Below are positions 24,616 through 33,825 of a DNA stretch of 64,000 nucleotides, one piece after another (position 1 is the stretch's first letter; the number at the start of each line of letters is the position of its first letter). Under the pieces are notes generated by a model. The model did no database searches, was not told where the DNA came from, and worked only from the letters and a program-made list of their open reading frames with translations. Position numbers and translations under genes: made by a program. The stretch comes from Flagellimonas amphidinii. GTDB lineage: Bacteria; Bacteroidota; Bacteroidia; Flavobacteriales; Flavobacteriaceae. The stretch is from contig NZ_JABFNN010000039.1 of assembly GCF_013090115.1 (NCBI RefSeq), positions 124,001-188,000 of the forward strand, in the 5' to 3' direction.

Positions 24616-26391
24616 TTAGATTATCCAGTCATGTGGTGCTTCAGGTGCATAGCTACAATAAGTACCCGTTTTAATGGAATTAGCAAGGTGTTTGCCTAAT
24701 TTTGGGTGAGCCGCACCTATTTTTTTTATGGAGCTTCGTATTCTCCAAGTTACAGCCGATCTAGCTTTCTCCAGCGAAGAACCCACTTTTCTAGTTTTAT
24801 TGGACATTCCGGTTATTTGGGATAGATAATCAATAAGTGTATCGTATTCTCCCCGTAGTTCGTCAGCCTTTGAAGAATGCCCCATTTCCTCAGCATCAGA
24901 TATATCAACTTGTAAACTGATAATTCGCTTTTTGTAGTCTTCCAATGCCTTACCGTCAGTTAGGGCAGTTCCTTCGCTATCCAAAACAGTGCCCATCAAT
25001 TCGGTACAATGCACTTGTTTTTCTGGTTGAATCAATAATTTGGCAATGTCATGAAGTCCTTTAGAATCTTTTATAGTAACTGCTTCCCCTAAATACGAAA
25101 GTTCCCACAACTCTCCGTTATTGGTGAAATTGCCTTTTTGAGAGTTCTGTATGGTTAATTTGGCTAAACCATTGAAAGGTACATTGCCCATATGTTTCCA
25201 AAACGGTTCTAAGTATGATTTTCCTTTATAAGGATTTACTGTTATCTGCCAGTCAAGGGCTTCCTGGATTGTAGCGTTTTCACCTTTGGATATATTACGG
25301 GAGTATGTTTCCATATAATTTTTCCAGTATGCATCCATTTTTTCGTAATCGGAAAGATGGAAATAGGCAGCAGCAACATATGCAGAAAAGTCTGTCCAGA
25401 TTGAGGCATCAGAAACTCTTTCAGCATAGGCTACAGATTTCTGAAAATCACCTAGTTCAAAATAAATAAAGGATGCATGGGGATAATAAACATCTGGATG
25501 TAATGGATTTAGTTCCTTTGCCTTTAGGTACAATTGTTCAGCTTCTTTAGCATAACCAAGATAAACCATGCAGAAAGCAATCAAAATCAAATTATCAGCA
25601 TCATTGGGATTCATCCTTAGGGATTTTCTTAGGTAATGCTCAGATTTATCGTAATCTTCCAAATACAGGTAAGTTCGTCCTAAAACTGCTAATGATACAT
25701 AATCATTTTCATCAATCTCAATCGCTTTTAAGGCGTAGTCATGAGCTCCTTTTTGGCTCACATCCCAACGATCCCAAAGTTGACAACTCCACTCATTGAA
25801 GAACGATAGTGAAATGCCAGTGTAGGCTCTTGCAAATTGAGGGTCTATTTCCAATGCAGTTTCAAAATGTCCCCTAGCTTTTAAATCACTTTCTACTGTT
25901 CCTTTCTTTAATAAATTCATCCCTAGCAACCAATTTTCATAAGCAGCCAAATCAACAGACTCCTTTTTAAAAGAGTAGGAAAGCAAATCATGGTTAATCT
26001 GTCTTTGGAGTACACTTACAATTTGCTCTGTTACTGTATTTTGTGTGTTTAGGATAGATTCTAGAGTAACATCATGATTTCCTGCAAAAACTACTTTGTT
26101 ATCTCTAGTTCTAATAAGTTTCACAGCTATTCGATATTGATTTCCCAGTGGTCTAAAACTACCTGTAACAATATAATCGGTGCCTAATTGGTCAATAGTG
26201 CTGGTATCTGAAATACTGGATATTCCCAGTGTTGAATATTGGGATATTACGGAGAGTCCAATAAATTTAGAGAAATTGACGATAAGGTCCTCGGTAAAGC
26301 CCATAATAACAGGACTGAGGTTATCTATATCTCCCAAAATACGAAAAGGAAGAACGGCAACAGTTGTCTCTTTGTTGCTAACAAGTTCCAT
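24616..26391 (-). CDS. TolB-like / TPR protein with an unnamed C-terminal regulatory domain
   Basis: 591 residues, no signal peptide. Order: a TolB/FlgO-like domain (about 8-135, VAVLPFRILGD, GFTEDLIVNFSKF, DYIVTGSFRPLGNQYRIAVKLI); TPR helices (about 150-340, ARGHFETALEIDPQFARAYT, ALKAIEIDENDYVSLAVLGR, YLRKSLRMNPNDADNLILIA); and a C-terminal domain (about 415-591). The C-terminal domain has WELSYLGEAVTIKDSKGLHDIAKLL, a coiled-coil-like middle, then RSAVTWRIRSSIKKIGAAHP and TGTYCSYAP. I know the same C-terminal signature (KDSKGL..LA.LL ... TG..C.Y.P) from large signalling ATPases and regulators of Actinobacteria and others. Unlike relatives of the adenylate-cyclase type, this protein has no cyclase domain in front. 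Role unknown; probably a cytoplasmic sensor or regulator. Confidence 0.78.
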   Translation of the reverse strand: MELVSNKETTVAVLPFRILGDIDNLSPVIMGFTEDLIVNFSKFIGLSVISQYSTLGISSISDTSTIDQLGTDYIVTGSFRPLGNQYRIAVKLIRTRDNKVVFAGNHDVTLESILNTQNTVTEQIVSVLQRQINHDLLSYSFKKESVDLAAYENWLLGMNLLKKGTVESDLKARGHFETALEIDPQFARAYTGISLSFFNEWSCQLWDRWDVSQKGAHDYALKAIEIDENDYVSLAVLGRTYLYLEDYDKSEHYLRKSLRMNPNDADNLILIAFCMVYLGYAKEAEQLYLKAKELNPLHPDVYYPHASFIYFELGDFQKSVAYAERVSDASIWTDFSAYVAAAYFHLSDYEKMDAYWKNYMETYSRNISKGENATIQEALDWQITVNPYKGKSYLEPFWKHMGNVPFNGLAKLTIQNSQKGNFTNNGELWELSYLGEAVTIKDSKGLHDIAKLLIQPEKQVHCTELMGTVLDSEGTALTDGKALEDYKKRIISLQVDISDAEEMGHSSKADELRGEYDTLIDYLSQITGMSNKTRKVGSSLEKARSAVTWRIRSSIKKIGAAHPKLGKHLANSIKTGTYCSYAPEAPHDWII

Positions 26392-26522
26392 TTTAAATCG
26401 GTTGAATATCTAAATATACAAAATGATGTCATGCGTTCGAACAAACAAACGCCAGAATACTAGTTTTTTAGCTATGTATCAAATAGAAACACTAACAGAT
26501 ATAACTTTCTAATCCAAAAGAG

Positions 26523-27218
26523 CTATCCTTTCATTGCATCAGCAATGACTTCCTGCACTAATCCTTCCATGACCAAATAACCTTGTTCGGTCAAATGCAC
26601 TTCATCTGTAGTAAGCTCTTTGGGTAGACCTTTACGATCATCCGCCATTTTAGAAAAATAATCCAAATAGGGAACTTCATTTTCTTGAGCCATGCGCATT
26701 AGCAGGCCATTTAACTTAGGAATCTTTAGATTGGGGTTGAGTCCAGGACGCCAAGGATAATCGTAGGCGGGTAGAACAGAGCACACAATAGGGATGATAC
26801 CATTTGCTTTTGCCAATTCTACCATTGAAAGTATATTATCCCTTATTTGTTCAAGGGTCATAGGACCTGTATTCCCGGCAATATCATTGGTTCCAGCAAG
26901 GATGATGACTATTGATGGTTTTAAATTGATTACATCTTGACGAAACCGCAGTAACATCTGTGGAGTGGTTTGACCGCCTATTCCTCGGTTGATATAGTTA
27001 TTTTGAGTGAAAAACCCCGGGTTGGCATCCAACCATCCTTCTGTAATGGAATTTCCGAGAAATACAACCCTGTTTTCGGTGACCTTTGGTTTTTCAAGTT
27101 GAGCATTGGCGGTTTTATATTTCTCTAAATTGGGCCAATCTTGGGCGACGGTCTTTTGTTGTCGTAAAAACCCCAGAAGGGAAATTGCAGATACAATCAA
27201 TATTTTGGTTTTTAACAT
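26523..27218 (-). CDS. Secreted SGNH/GDSL hydrolase
   Basis: 231 residues. A signal peptide (MLKTKILIVSAISLLGFLRQQKTVAQ) leads to the SGNH blocks: VVFLGNSITEGW (Ser nucleophile in block I), GIGGQTT (Gly, block II), ILAGTNDIAG (Asn, block III) and DEVHLTEQGY (Asp and His, block V). It should be a periplasmic or exported esterase, most like the sialate O-acetylesterase/platelet-activating-factor type, which removes acyl groups from glycans or small molecules. It is followed 58 bases later by the gene at 27277, in the same direction. Confidence 0.88.
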   Translation of the reverse strand: MLKTKILIVSAISLLGFLRQQKTVAQDWPNLEKYKTANAQLEKPKVTENRVVFLGNSITEGWLDANPGFFTQNNYINRGIGGQTTPQMLLRFRQDVINLKPSIVIILAGTNDIAGNTGPMTLEQIRDNILSMVELAKANGIIPIVCSVLPAYDYPWRPGLNPNLKIPKLNGLLMRMAQENEVPYLDYFSKMADDRKGLPKELTTDEVHLTEQGYLVMEGLVQEVIADAMKG

Positions 27219-27276
27219 GCGATGTTTTTGTTAAAAATAAAAAATATTGGGTTTGGTCAGTATTTGAGAAGTGAAT

Positions 27277-27906
27277 TTATTGCAATCTACTCAGTTTATC
27301 TTCAAATGTTTCAAAAAATTGCCCCATATGCCTTCCATCGACCAAAGCATGATGTGCCTGTACAGAAATCGGCATCAATGTTTTGCCATTTTGTTCATAA
27401 AACTTTCCCCAGCTAATACGCGGAACCGAGTCATGCGGATGATAGTGCATGGCATGCTGAATACTTGTAAAACTCACCCACGGAATGGCAGACATGAACA
27501 GATAGTCATCCCTACCGGGTTCATCTTCTATTGAGGGGCTTTTCTTCATCATTTCATTCACTTCGTGGGCTTTTTGAATGAAATCGGGAAGAGTCTCTTT
27601 ATACGTGACGGTACAAAAACTGAACACATCGGTTGCTTCATTGGGTACTGTAAAGGAGGGATGGACCACATCATGTTCCACCACCTCATCATTTCTAATT
27701 CGCCAACGAAATTCTTTGATATCATTGGCCACTTTGGACAGTAAATAGACCAGGGAATAGGTAAATGGAAGTTGGTTGGATTTAATATGGCTCAAGAATG
27801 GGGTAACATCAATAGGTGCTGTGATGTTAAAATGGGGATGGTTCATATGGTTGAAAAACGCAAAATGCTTTTTTCGATGCGGATTGTCAAAAACTATTTT
27901 CTTCAT
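27277..27906 (-). CDS. Chloramphenicol acetyltransferase (CAT)-family acyltransferase
   Basis: 209 residues, close to the ~215 of classical CAT. The catalytic set is present: RKKHFAFF near residue 11 (Arg of the Arg-Asp salt bridge), IPWVSFTSIQH (the conserved Ser and its loop) and QAHHALVDGRHMGQFFE (HHxxxDG with catalytic His and the Asp). It should form the typical trimer and transfer acetyl from acetyl-CoA. Whether chloramphenicol is the real substrate cannot be told. The gene is embedded in ordinary chromosomal genes with no mobile element, so I read it as an intrinsic family member. It is separated by 9 bases from the gene at 27916. Confidence 0.85.
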   Translation of the reverse strand: MKKIVFDNPHRKKHFAFFNHMNHPHFNITAPIDVTPFLSHIKSNQLPFTYSLVYLLSKVANDIKEFRWRIRNDEVVEHDVVHPSFTVPNEATDVFSFCTVTYKETLPDFIQKAHEVNEMMKKSPSIEDEPGRDDYLFMSAIPWVSFTSIQHAMHYHPHDSVPRISWGKFYEQNGKTLMPISVQAHHALVDGRHMGQFFETFEDKLSRLQ

Positions 27907-27915
27907 GCAGGAAGC

Positions 27916-28494
27916 TTAGTTTTTAGGAGGTGTGATCATAATATGCGCCCTATGTGTCCCGGGATCCATAAGCCACGCATGGCCGGGTGGAGTCGGGGTG
28001 GTAGGGAGTCCGGTGGAGCTTCCCGTTGCATAGGGTATATAAAATACGTATCTAACAAACGGGTTTTCAATTTCCATCGATTCTGGGTTTATGGTACCTG
28101 TGAAAACACAAAGCATTGCCTTATCTGGCATTTTTAGTTTTCCCGATTTAACCTCTTGTTCCCGAATATCAAAAATTTCCTGAAACTCTTTCCCTTTTGC
28201 CTTTAATTCCCTACCCCTGGCCATAAAGGGCTCTAGGCTTTTATGGTAGGCCGCAGTAGAAAACTTCTCTTTGGAAGGATCGCTTGCCAGAGCGATATAA
28301 TCGTTGGAACCTTCCCTTAAGGTCACAAGGTTTCCAGATTCGTCATACCCATAAACCTTGGCTTTAGCCCTATAGTCAGCAGGTACCGCCATTAGCGCGG
28401 TTTTAATTTGCCATTTCTTGACAGGTGCCTTTTGCGCTGTACAAATTGTCCCCACCAACAAAATGCACACTGTAAAAGCTAGAGTTTTAAACAT
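27916..28494 (-). CDS. Small secreted protein of unknown function
   Basis: 192 residues with a signal peptide (MFKTLAFTVCILLVGTICTAQ). The mature part contains QIKTALMAVPADYRAKAKVYGYD, then GSNDYIALASDPSKEKF, and a Pro/Gly-rich end with GLPTTPTPPGHAWLMDPGTHRAHIMI. The last segment, with PGHAWLMDPGTHRAHIM, looks like a conserved functional motif with two His and one Asp. I do not recognise the family. It sits 6 bases after the S10 peptidase gene and just before the CAT-like gene, suggesting one transcript. Confidence 0.65.
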   Translation of the reverse strand: MFKTLAFTVCILLVGTICTAQKAPVKKWQIKTALMAVPADYRAKAKVYGYDESGNLVTLREGSNDYIALASDPSKEKFSTAAYHKSLEPFMARGRELKAKGKEFQEIFDIREQEVKSGKLKMPDKAMLCVFTGTINPESMEIENPFVRYVFYIPYATGSSTGLPTTPTPPGHAWLMDPGTHRAHIMITPPKN

Positions 28495-28499
28495 AATTC

Positions 28500-29987
28500 C
28501 TAGTATTTTGCACTTTTTCCTTTGGTCATTGTTCTTAATATAAAGGCTCTTAAGTCATCATTGGCTTTTTTCAGGTCTTCCCGGCGCAGATACATCATAT
28601 GTCCAGAGCGATATCCCTTAAATTCAAAACGATCTTTCATCCTTCCGCTGGGATCAATCTGCCACATAGTGTACTTTGCATTAAAATATGTGGTTGCCCC
28701 ATCATAATATCCAGATTGTACCAAAACATTTAGATAAGGGTTTTGGGCCATGGCCTGACGAAGATTATCCCGGGTATTATCGTTTTCATTGTTCCATGGG
28801 TGAACAGGTCCAAACATGTTGTATTTAATGTCGGTTTTAAACTTTAGCTCTTCCTGCAAATAATAATTGATTGCAGGTGTAAAACTGTGCAGCCATGATG
28901 TTAATTCAGAAGAATAGTCTGGACTTTCCCCAAAAAGTTGACGATCAATACCTAAATATCTACTATCCAACCTACCTACGTTGTAACCTCCGTTTTCCTT
29001 TAAAAGTGTTTTCCAGAAAAATTGTGTAGGTACATCTAAATTATGATCTAAGATGTCCTTTTCTTTTAAACCAGAATAGTATGCCATTTTTTTTGCCACA
29101 TTGGAACGTTCAGCGCCAGAAATAAAACCACCTTTGGCAATGGCAGGGATAAGTGTATTTATGGTATACGATTCAGATTCAGGTAAGACATCCAAAAGGT
29201 CTTTGTTCTGAAGTTCAGCAGGAAGCATTTTATGATGCCATGCTGCAGCTGTGTAGTAGGGGAGATTCAATGCACTGGAAACTGGACCTCCAACTCGAAT
29301 GACCTTATAATCCGCAGGAGAAACCATAATAACTCCATTAAGATACATCCATTGCTGATTTTGAAGCGCCAAAGAAAGTCCCATTACACGAGTTCCTCCG
29401 TAACTTTCACCAATAATATATTTAGGGGAACGCCAGCGATTATTTCTAGTCACAAAAGTATTCAGCCATTCAGCAAGGTAGGTGACATCAGCATTTATCC
29501 CGAAAAATTTGTCCCGGTCTACTTTATCACCAGTTTCAGGAATAGTTCTGGAATATCCTGTATTAGCAGGATTTACATATACAATATCCGTAACATCCAA
29601 CACAGAAAACGGATTTTGCTTTACTCCGTAAGGCTGCACAGGATAACCCTCATCATCAATCTTCAATACTCGTGGACCTGTGTATGCCAAATGCATCCAG
29701 ACAGAGCCCGAACCAGGTCCGCCATTGAACGATATCAATAAAGGGCGCTCGGCTCTATTCTTTACATTGTTTCTTGTATAATACGTGTAGTGTAAAGAGG
29801 CAATAGGCTCACCCATTTCGTTCCAAATGGGTTGAGTACCCGTGGTTGCTGTATAATTTATTGGATTGCCATTAATAGTAACGCTATGTTGGGTTGTAAC
29901 CGTGGTATCAACAGGTAATTTTCGGTTTTGGGCATTTGTAAGGCCCGCCACTAAAACGAGGCAGAGGGTAAAGAGTATTTTTTTCAT
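28500..29987 (-). CDS. Secreted serine carboxypeptidase-like peptidase (family S10)
   Basis: 495 residues with a signal peptide (MKKILFTLCLVLVAGLTNAQ). S10 features in order: ISFNGGPGSGSVWMHLAYTGPR (oxyanion loop), TNIG-like VNPANTGYSRTIP, the nucleophile motif YIIGESYGGTR, the catalytic Asp segment VLVQSGYYDGATTY, and the catalytic His in YRSGHMMYLR. The enzyme would remove C-terminal residues from peptides in the periplasm or outside. It is the first gene of a minus-strand group with the small secreted protein and the CAT-like acyltransferase, with 6- and 9-base gaps. Confidence 0.9.
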   Translation of the reverse strand: MKKILFTLCLVLVAGLTNAQNRKLPVDTTVTTQHSVTINGNPINYTATTGTQPIWNEMGEPIASLHYTYYTRNNVKNRAERPLLISFNGGPGSGSVWMHLAYTGPRVLKIDDEGYPVQPYGVKQNPFSVLDVTDIVYVNPANTGYSRTIPETGDKVDRDKFFGINADVTYLAEWLNTFVTRNNRWRSPKYIIGESYGGTRVMGLSLALQNQQWMYLNGVIMVSPADYKVIRVGGPVSSALNLPYYTAAAWHHKMLPAELQNKDLLDVLPESESYTINTLIPAIAKGGFISGAERSNVAKKMAYYSGLKEKDILDHNLDVPTQFFWKTLLKENGGYNVGRLDSRYLGIDRQLFGESPDYSSELTSWLHSFTPAINYYLQEELKFKTDIKYNMFGPVHPWNNENDNTRDNLRQAMAQNPYLNVLVQSGYYDGATTYFNAKYTMWQIDPSGRMKDRFEFKGYRSGHMMYLRREDLKKANDDLRAFILRTMTKGKSAKY

Positions 29988-30186
29988 TTTCTAGTTGAAT
30001 TAGTCAAGCACTAAATTTAGGCAATTTGTACAAGAATCCCTTCAATCCTTCTAAAAATGGGCTATTAACATTAAGTTCAACTTCAATGAACGTAAACTAT
30101 GGGTGAAATTTACATACTAACCTTTTCTTAAAATTGAGTTAATCCAATAAACATATAGAGCTAACCCGACCCTAAAATTGCCTGAA

Positions 30187-30194
30187 TAGTTTTG
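30187..30194 (+). promoter_or_regulatory. Candidate -7 box for the PhoX-like lipoprotein gene
   Basis: TAGTTTTG matches TAnnTTTG, 33 bases before the ATG at 30227. No well-spaced TTG upstream. The remaining gap 29988-30186 shows no gene. Confidence 0.4.
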
Positions 30195-30226
30195 GGAATC
30201 ATTGTAACCTTAAAAACTAAAACTTT

Positions 30227-31801
30227 ATGAATTTGAAAAAATTATTATTCGGATTGATGCTATCATCCATTGTTTCTTTTAGCCTAATCAGCTGTGATGG
30301 AGAAGACGGTCGTGATGGAATTGATGGTGTTGATGGCACCAATGGTGCTGATGGTGCCGACGGTGAAGATGGCGAAGATCTTACCGACAACCCCACAATT
30401 TTTGAAAATAAATCTAGCTTAGAGCCTTTAGTGGCGCTTACTTCTCAATTTAATTTTGTAAAGGCATATTCTTTAATTAGTTCTACTGATGAATTGTCCA
30501 ATGGGTTTAAATTGGTTGGAGCCCAGGATGGAGCAGGATTCCTTAAAGATGGAGATGGCTACATGTATGTTGTCAATGCGGAAGATGACTATGCAGTTGC
30601 TAGAATCAGATTTGATGAATATCTAAATCCTACTGAAGGAGATTGGCTCTTGAATTCTGGTGTTGCCGATTTTGCTAGACAATGTTCTGGGACAATGTGG
30701 GAAGCTGATATACATGGTGGATCAACTGACTTGTTTTTGTCTGCTTCTGAAAGCTTCCACTATGATGTAAAAGGAATAGACCCCTATATTGATACGCCAA
30801 CGCCAACTGCAGATTTTGGTTTAGATGCTTTAGGTGAATTTTCATGGGAAAATGCAGTTCCACTGCCAAAAAATGCGTATTCCGGAAGTACTGTTATCAT
30901 TGGTGGAGATGATGATTCCAGTGGGTCTGAAGGACAAATCACCCTATATTATTCAGAAGAAGGAGATGACGATTTGAATAATGGAAAGATTTATGTGTTG
31001 AAATTGTTGCAGGTTTCAGACGGTGCAGGAGGTGTTACTGATGTTGCAGATGCTACTATTTATAACGAAGGAGATCTTGATTTTGGGGTTGCTTATGACT
31101 TTGAATTCGTGGAAATTACAGATGGAGATTCCCTAACTAAATCTGAAATGGAAGATGCTTGTGTAGCTGTTTTTGCTTCTGGTTTTATGAGGGTTGAGGA
31201 TGTAGATTACCAAAAAGGTTCAGATGAAAACGCAAGAAATGTATTTGTTGCTGTTACAGGAAGAGGTCCGGGAAGAGGGACTTACAACGACTGGGGCACT
31301 GTTTACAAATTGGAGTTGGATGATGACGCTCCATTGACAGGTAAAATAACTCAAGTTATTTCTGGAAACACTGATACAAATAATATGGATGGAAATTTAT
31401 CTGAATTACAAAGTCCTGATAATATCTGTGTCACTGAAAACTTTATTTACACTCAAGAAGACCCTAACTCTTTTGATAGAGGACATGCTGCATATATCTA
31501 TCAGTCAGATTTAAATGGAAACAACACGCGGGTTGTATTGGAATTAGTTGTAAGAAATGATTTAGATCCAGCAGGAAGCACAGGTTTCAGCGGTGAATTT
31601 GGTGCTCTAGTGGATATATCCGATAAAATTGGAGAACCAGATACTTTTCTTTTGAACTTACAACCACACTATTGGGAAAGTGATGATTTCAAAAATGTGG
31701 ACGGGCATGATATGGAAACTAATGCAGAAGCCATAGCAGCTGGTGCTAGAGAAGATGATCAAGGAGGCCAAATAGTTATATTAAAGGGACTTCCAAGATA
31801 A
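30227..31801 (+). CDS. Collagen-tethered PhoX/DUF839-like lipoprotein
   Basis: 524 residues. A lipoprotein signal ends in SFSLISC. It is followed at once by nine collagen-type Gly-X-Y triplets rich in Asp (GEDGRDGIDGVDGTNGADGADGED...). The remaining ~470 residues are acidic and read as a beta-propeller like the alkaline phosphatase PhoX/DUF839 group: DYAVARIRFDEYL, FARQCSGTMWEADIHGG (place of the PhoX CSGT segment), FVAVTGRGPGRGTYNDWGTVYKLEL, LQSPDNICVTENFIYTQEDPN. The Cys of CSGT is retained, but the usual EE that binds metal in PhoX is not obvious, so activity is uncertain. The collagen segment may be a spacer on the cell surface. A terminator hairpin separates it from the next gene. Confidence 0.7.
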   Translation: MNLKKLLFGLMLSSIVSFSLISCDGEDGRDGIDGVDGTNGADGADGEDGEDLTDNPTIFENKSSLEPLVALTSQFNFVKAYSLISSTDELSNGFKLVGAQDGAGFLKDGDGYMYVVNAEDDYAVARIRFDEYLNPTEGDWLLNSGVADFARQCSGTMWEADIHGGSTDLFLSASESFHYDVKGIDPYIDTPTPTADFGLDALGEFSWENAVPLPKNAYSGSTVIIGGDDDSSGSEGQITLYYSEEGDDDLNNGKIYVLKLLQVSDGAGGVTDVADATIYNEGDLDFGVAYDFEFVEITDGDSLTKSEMEDACVAVFASGFMRVEDVDYQKGSDENARNVFVAVTGRGPGRGTYNDWGTVYKLELDDDAPLTGKITQVISGNTDTNNMDGNLSELQSPDNICVTENFIYTQEDPNSFDRGHAAYIYQSDLNGNNTRVVLELVVRNDLDPAGSTGFSGEFGALVDISDKIGEPDTFLLNLQPHYWESDDFKNVDGHDMETNAEAIAAGAREDDQGGQIVILKGLPR

Positions 31802-31820
31802 TTTATACACACTTCATTAA

Positions 31821-31866
31821 TAGGGGTTTCCATAATCTTTTGGTTTTGGAAATCCCTAATTATTTT
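31821..31866 (+). terminator. Terminator between the PhoX-like and peroxidase genes
   Basis: TAGGGGTTTCCA (31821-31832) pairs with TGGAAATCCCTA (31847-31858), a 12-bp stem with one G-U pair and a 14-base loop, followed by ATTATTTTCT. It probably reduces read-through rather than blocking it fully. Confidence 0.65.
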
Positions 31867-31882
31867 CTATTAAATACTTCGT

Positions 31883-33712
31883 ATGAAACGCTTGTTTGTG
31901 CTTATACTCCTTTCGGTTTTGTTTAATCTTTCCTGTAAACAAAAACCTGAAAAACCAAAAGTTACAACCGTTATTGAACAAAATGTTGACTGGAAACCAA
32001 CACAAGAATATTATCTAAGGCATATTACAGATGCGCTTTTAAAGATGGAACAGTTGGACAGTCTTCCAATGACAGGTGATGAAACAAAAAATGTCTTTGC
32101 TTCCATAAGAGCTTCTTTCAAAAGAGCTGAACCTTATGCATCTTATCTTAATCCTGAAATAGGACATCGTGCCAATGGCCCTGCACTTCCAATTGTAACT
32201 GACGACAGTCAAAAAGTCTTGCTTCCTATTGGTCTTCAAAAATTAGAGGAGAGTATATACGAAGGAGAAGAGAACATAAATAGGTACAGACAAGAAATAA
32301 CCATAATGAAAGGTTTGTTGAAAAACCTTCAAAATGGTGTTTCCGACAGAAAAATAAATCCTCAGCGTTTTTTTATAGCCACACATCAGCAATTGATGCG
32401 AATTATAAGTCTTTCCATTTCAGGATTTGATACTCCAGTTAGTCAATTGGGATTGCATGAGACCATCATTTCTCTTGAAAGCCTGAAGGAAGTGTATGGA
32501 TTTAGCATTCAAAATACAATTGAAAAAAAGGACAGTGAATTGAATGCCTTATTTATTGAAAATATTGATCGGGCCGTAGAATTTGTAAAATCGAATTTGG
32601 ATTTTGATTCATTTGATCGCTATACATTCATAAGAAACTATATGAACCCAATTACTAGAAACTGGGTGTCTATACGTAAAGAAAGTGGCCTTTGGGAAGG
32701 GGTGAACAATAAGCCCTATAATTTTGATGCACCAACTTTCTTTGAAGAAGATTCGTTTAATGTAGAATTTTTTACTCCGCCAGTCAACAGGAATCCTACC
32801 GAGAAAAGAATTGCATTGGGGAAAAAATTATTTTTTGATCCCAATCTTTCTGAAAATAAAAAAATGGCCTGTGTTACCTGTCATAATCCAAATAAAGCTT
32901 GGGCAGATGGAATGACCTTTAATTTGGATAAAAATGGCAACTTATTACAAAGGAATACTCCAACGTTAATCAATGTTGCCTTTCAGCAAAGTTTCTTTTG
33001 GGATGGCCGTGCCCCTAACTTGTTGGATCAAATTACTTCGGTATTTACCAATGAGAACGAGTTTGATAGTTCTGTGCACCAATTTTCTTCAGACATTCTA
33101 TTGGATACCACTTATATTAAACTTTTCAACGAAGCTTACGGTGGAATATCTAAGAGAAATACTGAAATAATTAGGGCTATATCCTCATATATTTCTACTC
33201 TAAAAAGTTTCAATTCAAAGTTTGATAAAAATATAAGGGGAGAAGAGGATACATATACACAAGAAGAAAAATTAGGATTTAATCTATATATGGGAAAAGC
33301 TTTGTGTGCTACATGTCATTTTATACCCTTGACCAATGGAACTGTCCCTCCTTTTTTTACAGATCATGAAAAGGAAGTCATTGGTGTTCCCGAAACTACT
33401 TCAAATAAAAAACTGGATGACGATCTTGGATTTTATTGGCGTCACAATGAAGAACTGGAGGTACACCGAGGAATGTTTAAAACACCTACTATCAGGAACA
33501 TTGAACTTACAGGTCCATATATGCATAATGGCGTATATGAATCTTTGGAACAGGTGATTGATTTTTATAATCTTGGAGGCGGAGGTGGACTAGGGTTTGA
33601 TTTACCCTATCAAACGCTACCATTTGATAACCTGAAATTGACCAAAGAAGAAGAAGGTGCCCTTGTTGCATTTATGAAAACGCTTACTGATTCTGAATTT
33701 GCCTATGAGTAA
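31883..33712 (+). CDS. Lipoprotein with imelysin-like N-terminal and dihaem cytochrome c peroxidase (MauG/CcpA) domain
   Basis: 609 residues with a lipobox (FNLSC, then KQKPEKPK). Residues about 40-270 are helical and resemble imelysin/EfeO-like insulin-cleaving-membrane-protease folds (HITDALLKMEQLD, LPIGLQKLEESIYEGEENINRYRQEI). Residues about 300-600 are a bacterial dihaem peroxidase: NPTEKRIALGKKLFFDPNLS, haem site 1 CVTCH near 330, QRNTPTLINVAFQQSFFWDGRA, haem site 2 CATCH near 474, and TPTIRNIELTGPYMHNGVYESLEQVIDFYN. It should reduce H2O2 or oxidise a partner at the periplasmic side of a membrane. Pairing with the lipoprotein gene before it suggests a shared role, possibly in iron or phosphate. 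Confidence 0.85.
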   Translation: MKRLFVLILLSVLFNLSCKQKPEKPKVTTVIEQNVDWKPTQEYYLRHITDALLKMEQLDSLPMTGDETKNVFASIRASFKRAEPYASYLNPEIGHRANGPALPIVTDDSQKVLLPIGLQKLEESIYEGEENINRYRQEITIMKGLLKNLQNGVSDRKINPQRFFIATHQQLMRIISLSISGFDTPVSQLGLHETIISLESLKEVYGFSIQNTIEKKDSELNALFIENIDRAVEFVKSNLDFDSFDRYTFIRNYMNPITRNWVSIRKESGLWEGVNNKPYNFDAPTFFEEDSFNVEFFTPPVNRNPTEKRIALGKKLFFDPNLSENKKMACVTCHNPNKAWADGMTFNLDKNGNLLQRNTPTLINVAFQQSFFWDGRAPNLLDQITSVFTNENEFDSSVHQFSSDILLDTTYIKLFNEAYGGISKRNTEIIRAISSYISTLKSFNSKFDKNIRGEEDTYTQEEKLGFNLYMGKALCATCHFIPLTNGTVPPFFTDHEKEVIGVPETTSNKKLDDDLGFYWRHNEELEVHRGMFKTPTIRNIELTGPYMHNGVYESLEQVIDFYNLGGGGGLGFDLPYQTLPFDNLKLTKEEEGALVAFMKTLTDSEFAYE

Positions 33713-33825
33713 CAATAGCATTTGATTCAACTCTTTCATTGGGTATGGTTTTGTTAAAAGAATGGTAAAACCAAAGTAGGGCTATGAATCCTTACTAACT
33801 TTAAACATGACTGAAAATCAAGCCA

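Noticed and set aside
27277..27906. Acquired antibiotic-resistance gene (CAT)
   Set aside because: The active site is intact, but no mobile element or base shift is seen nearby; treated as a chromosomal family member, not a resistance cassette.
29232..29741. Plus-strand frame of 169 codons inside the S10 peptidase gene
   Set aside because: Antisense of a gene with a complete S10 catalytic triad; no family match by eye.
33746..33773. Hairpin TGGTTTT...AAAACCA between the peroxidase and Gfo/Idh/MocA genes
   Set aside because: Loop of 14 bases and no following T-run, so not accepted as a terminator.
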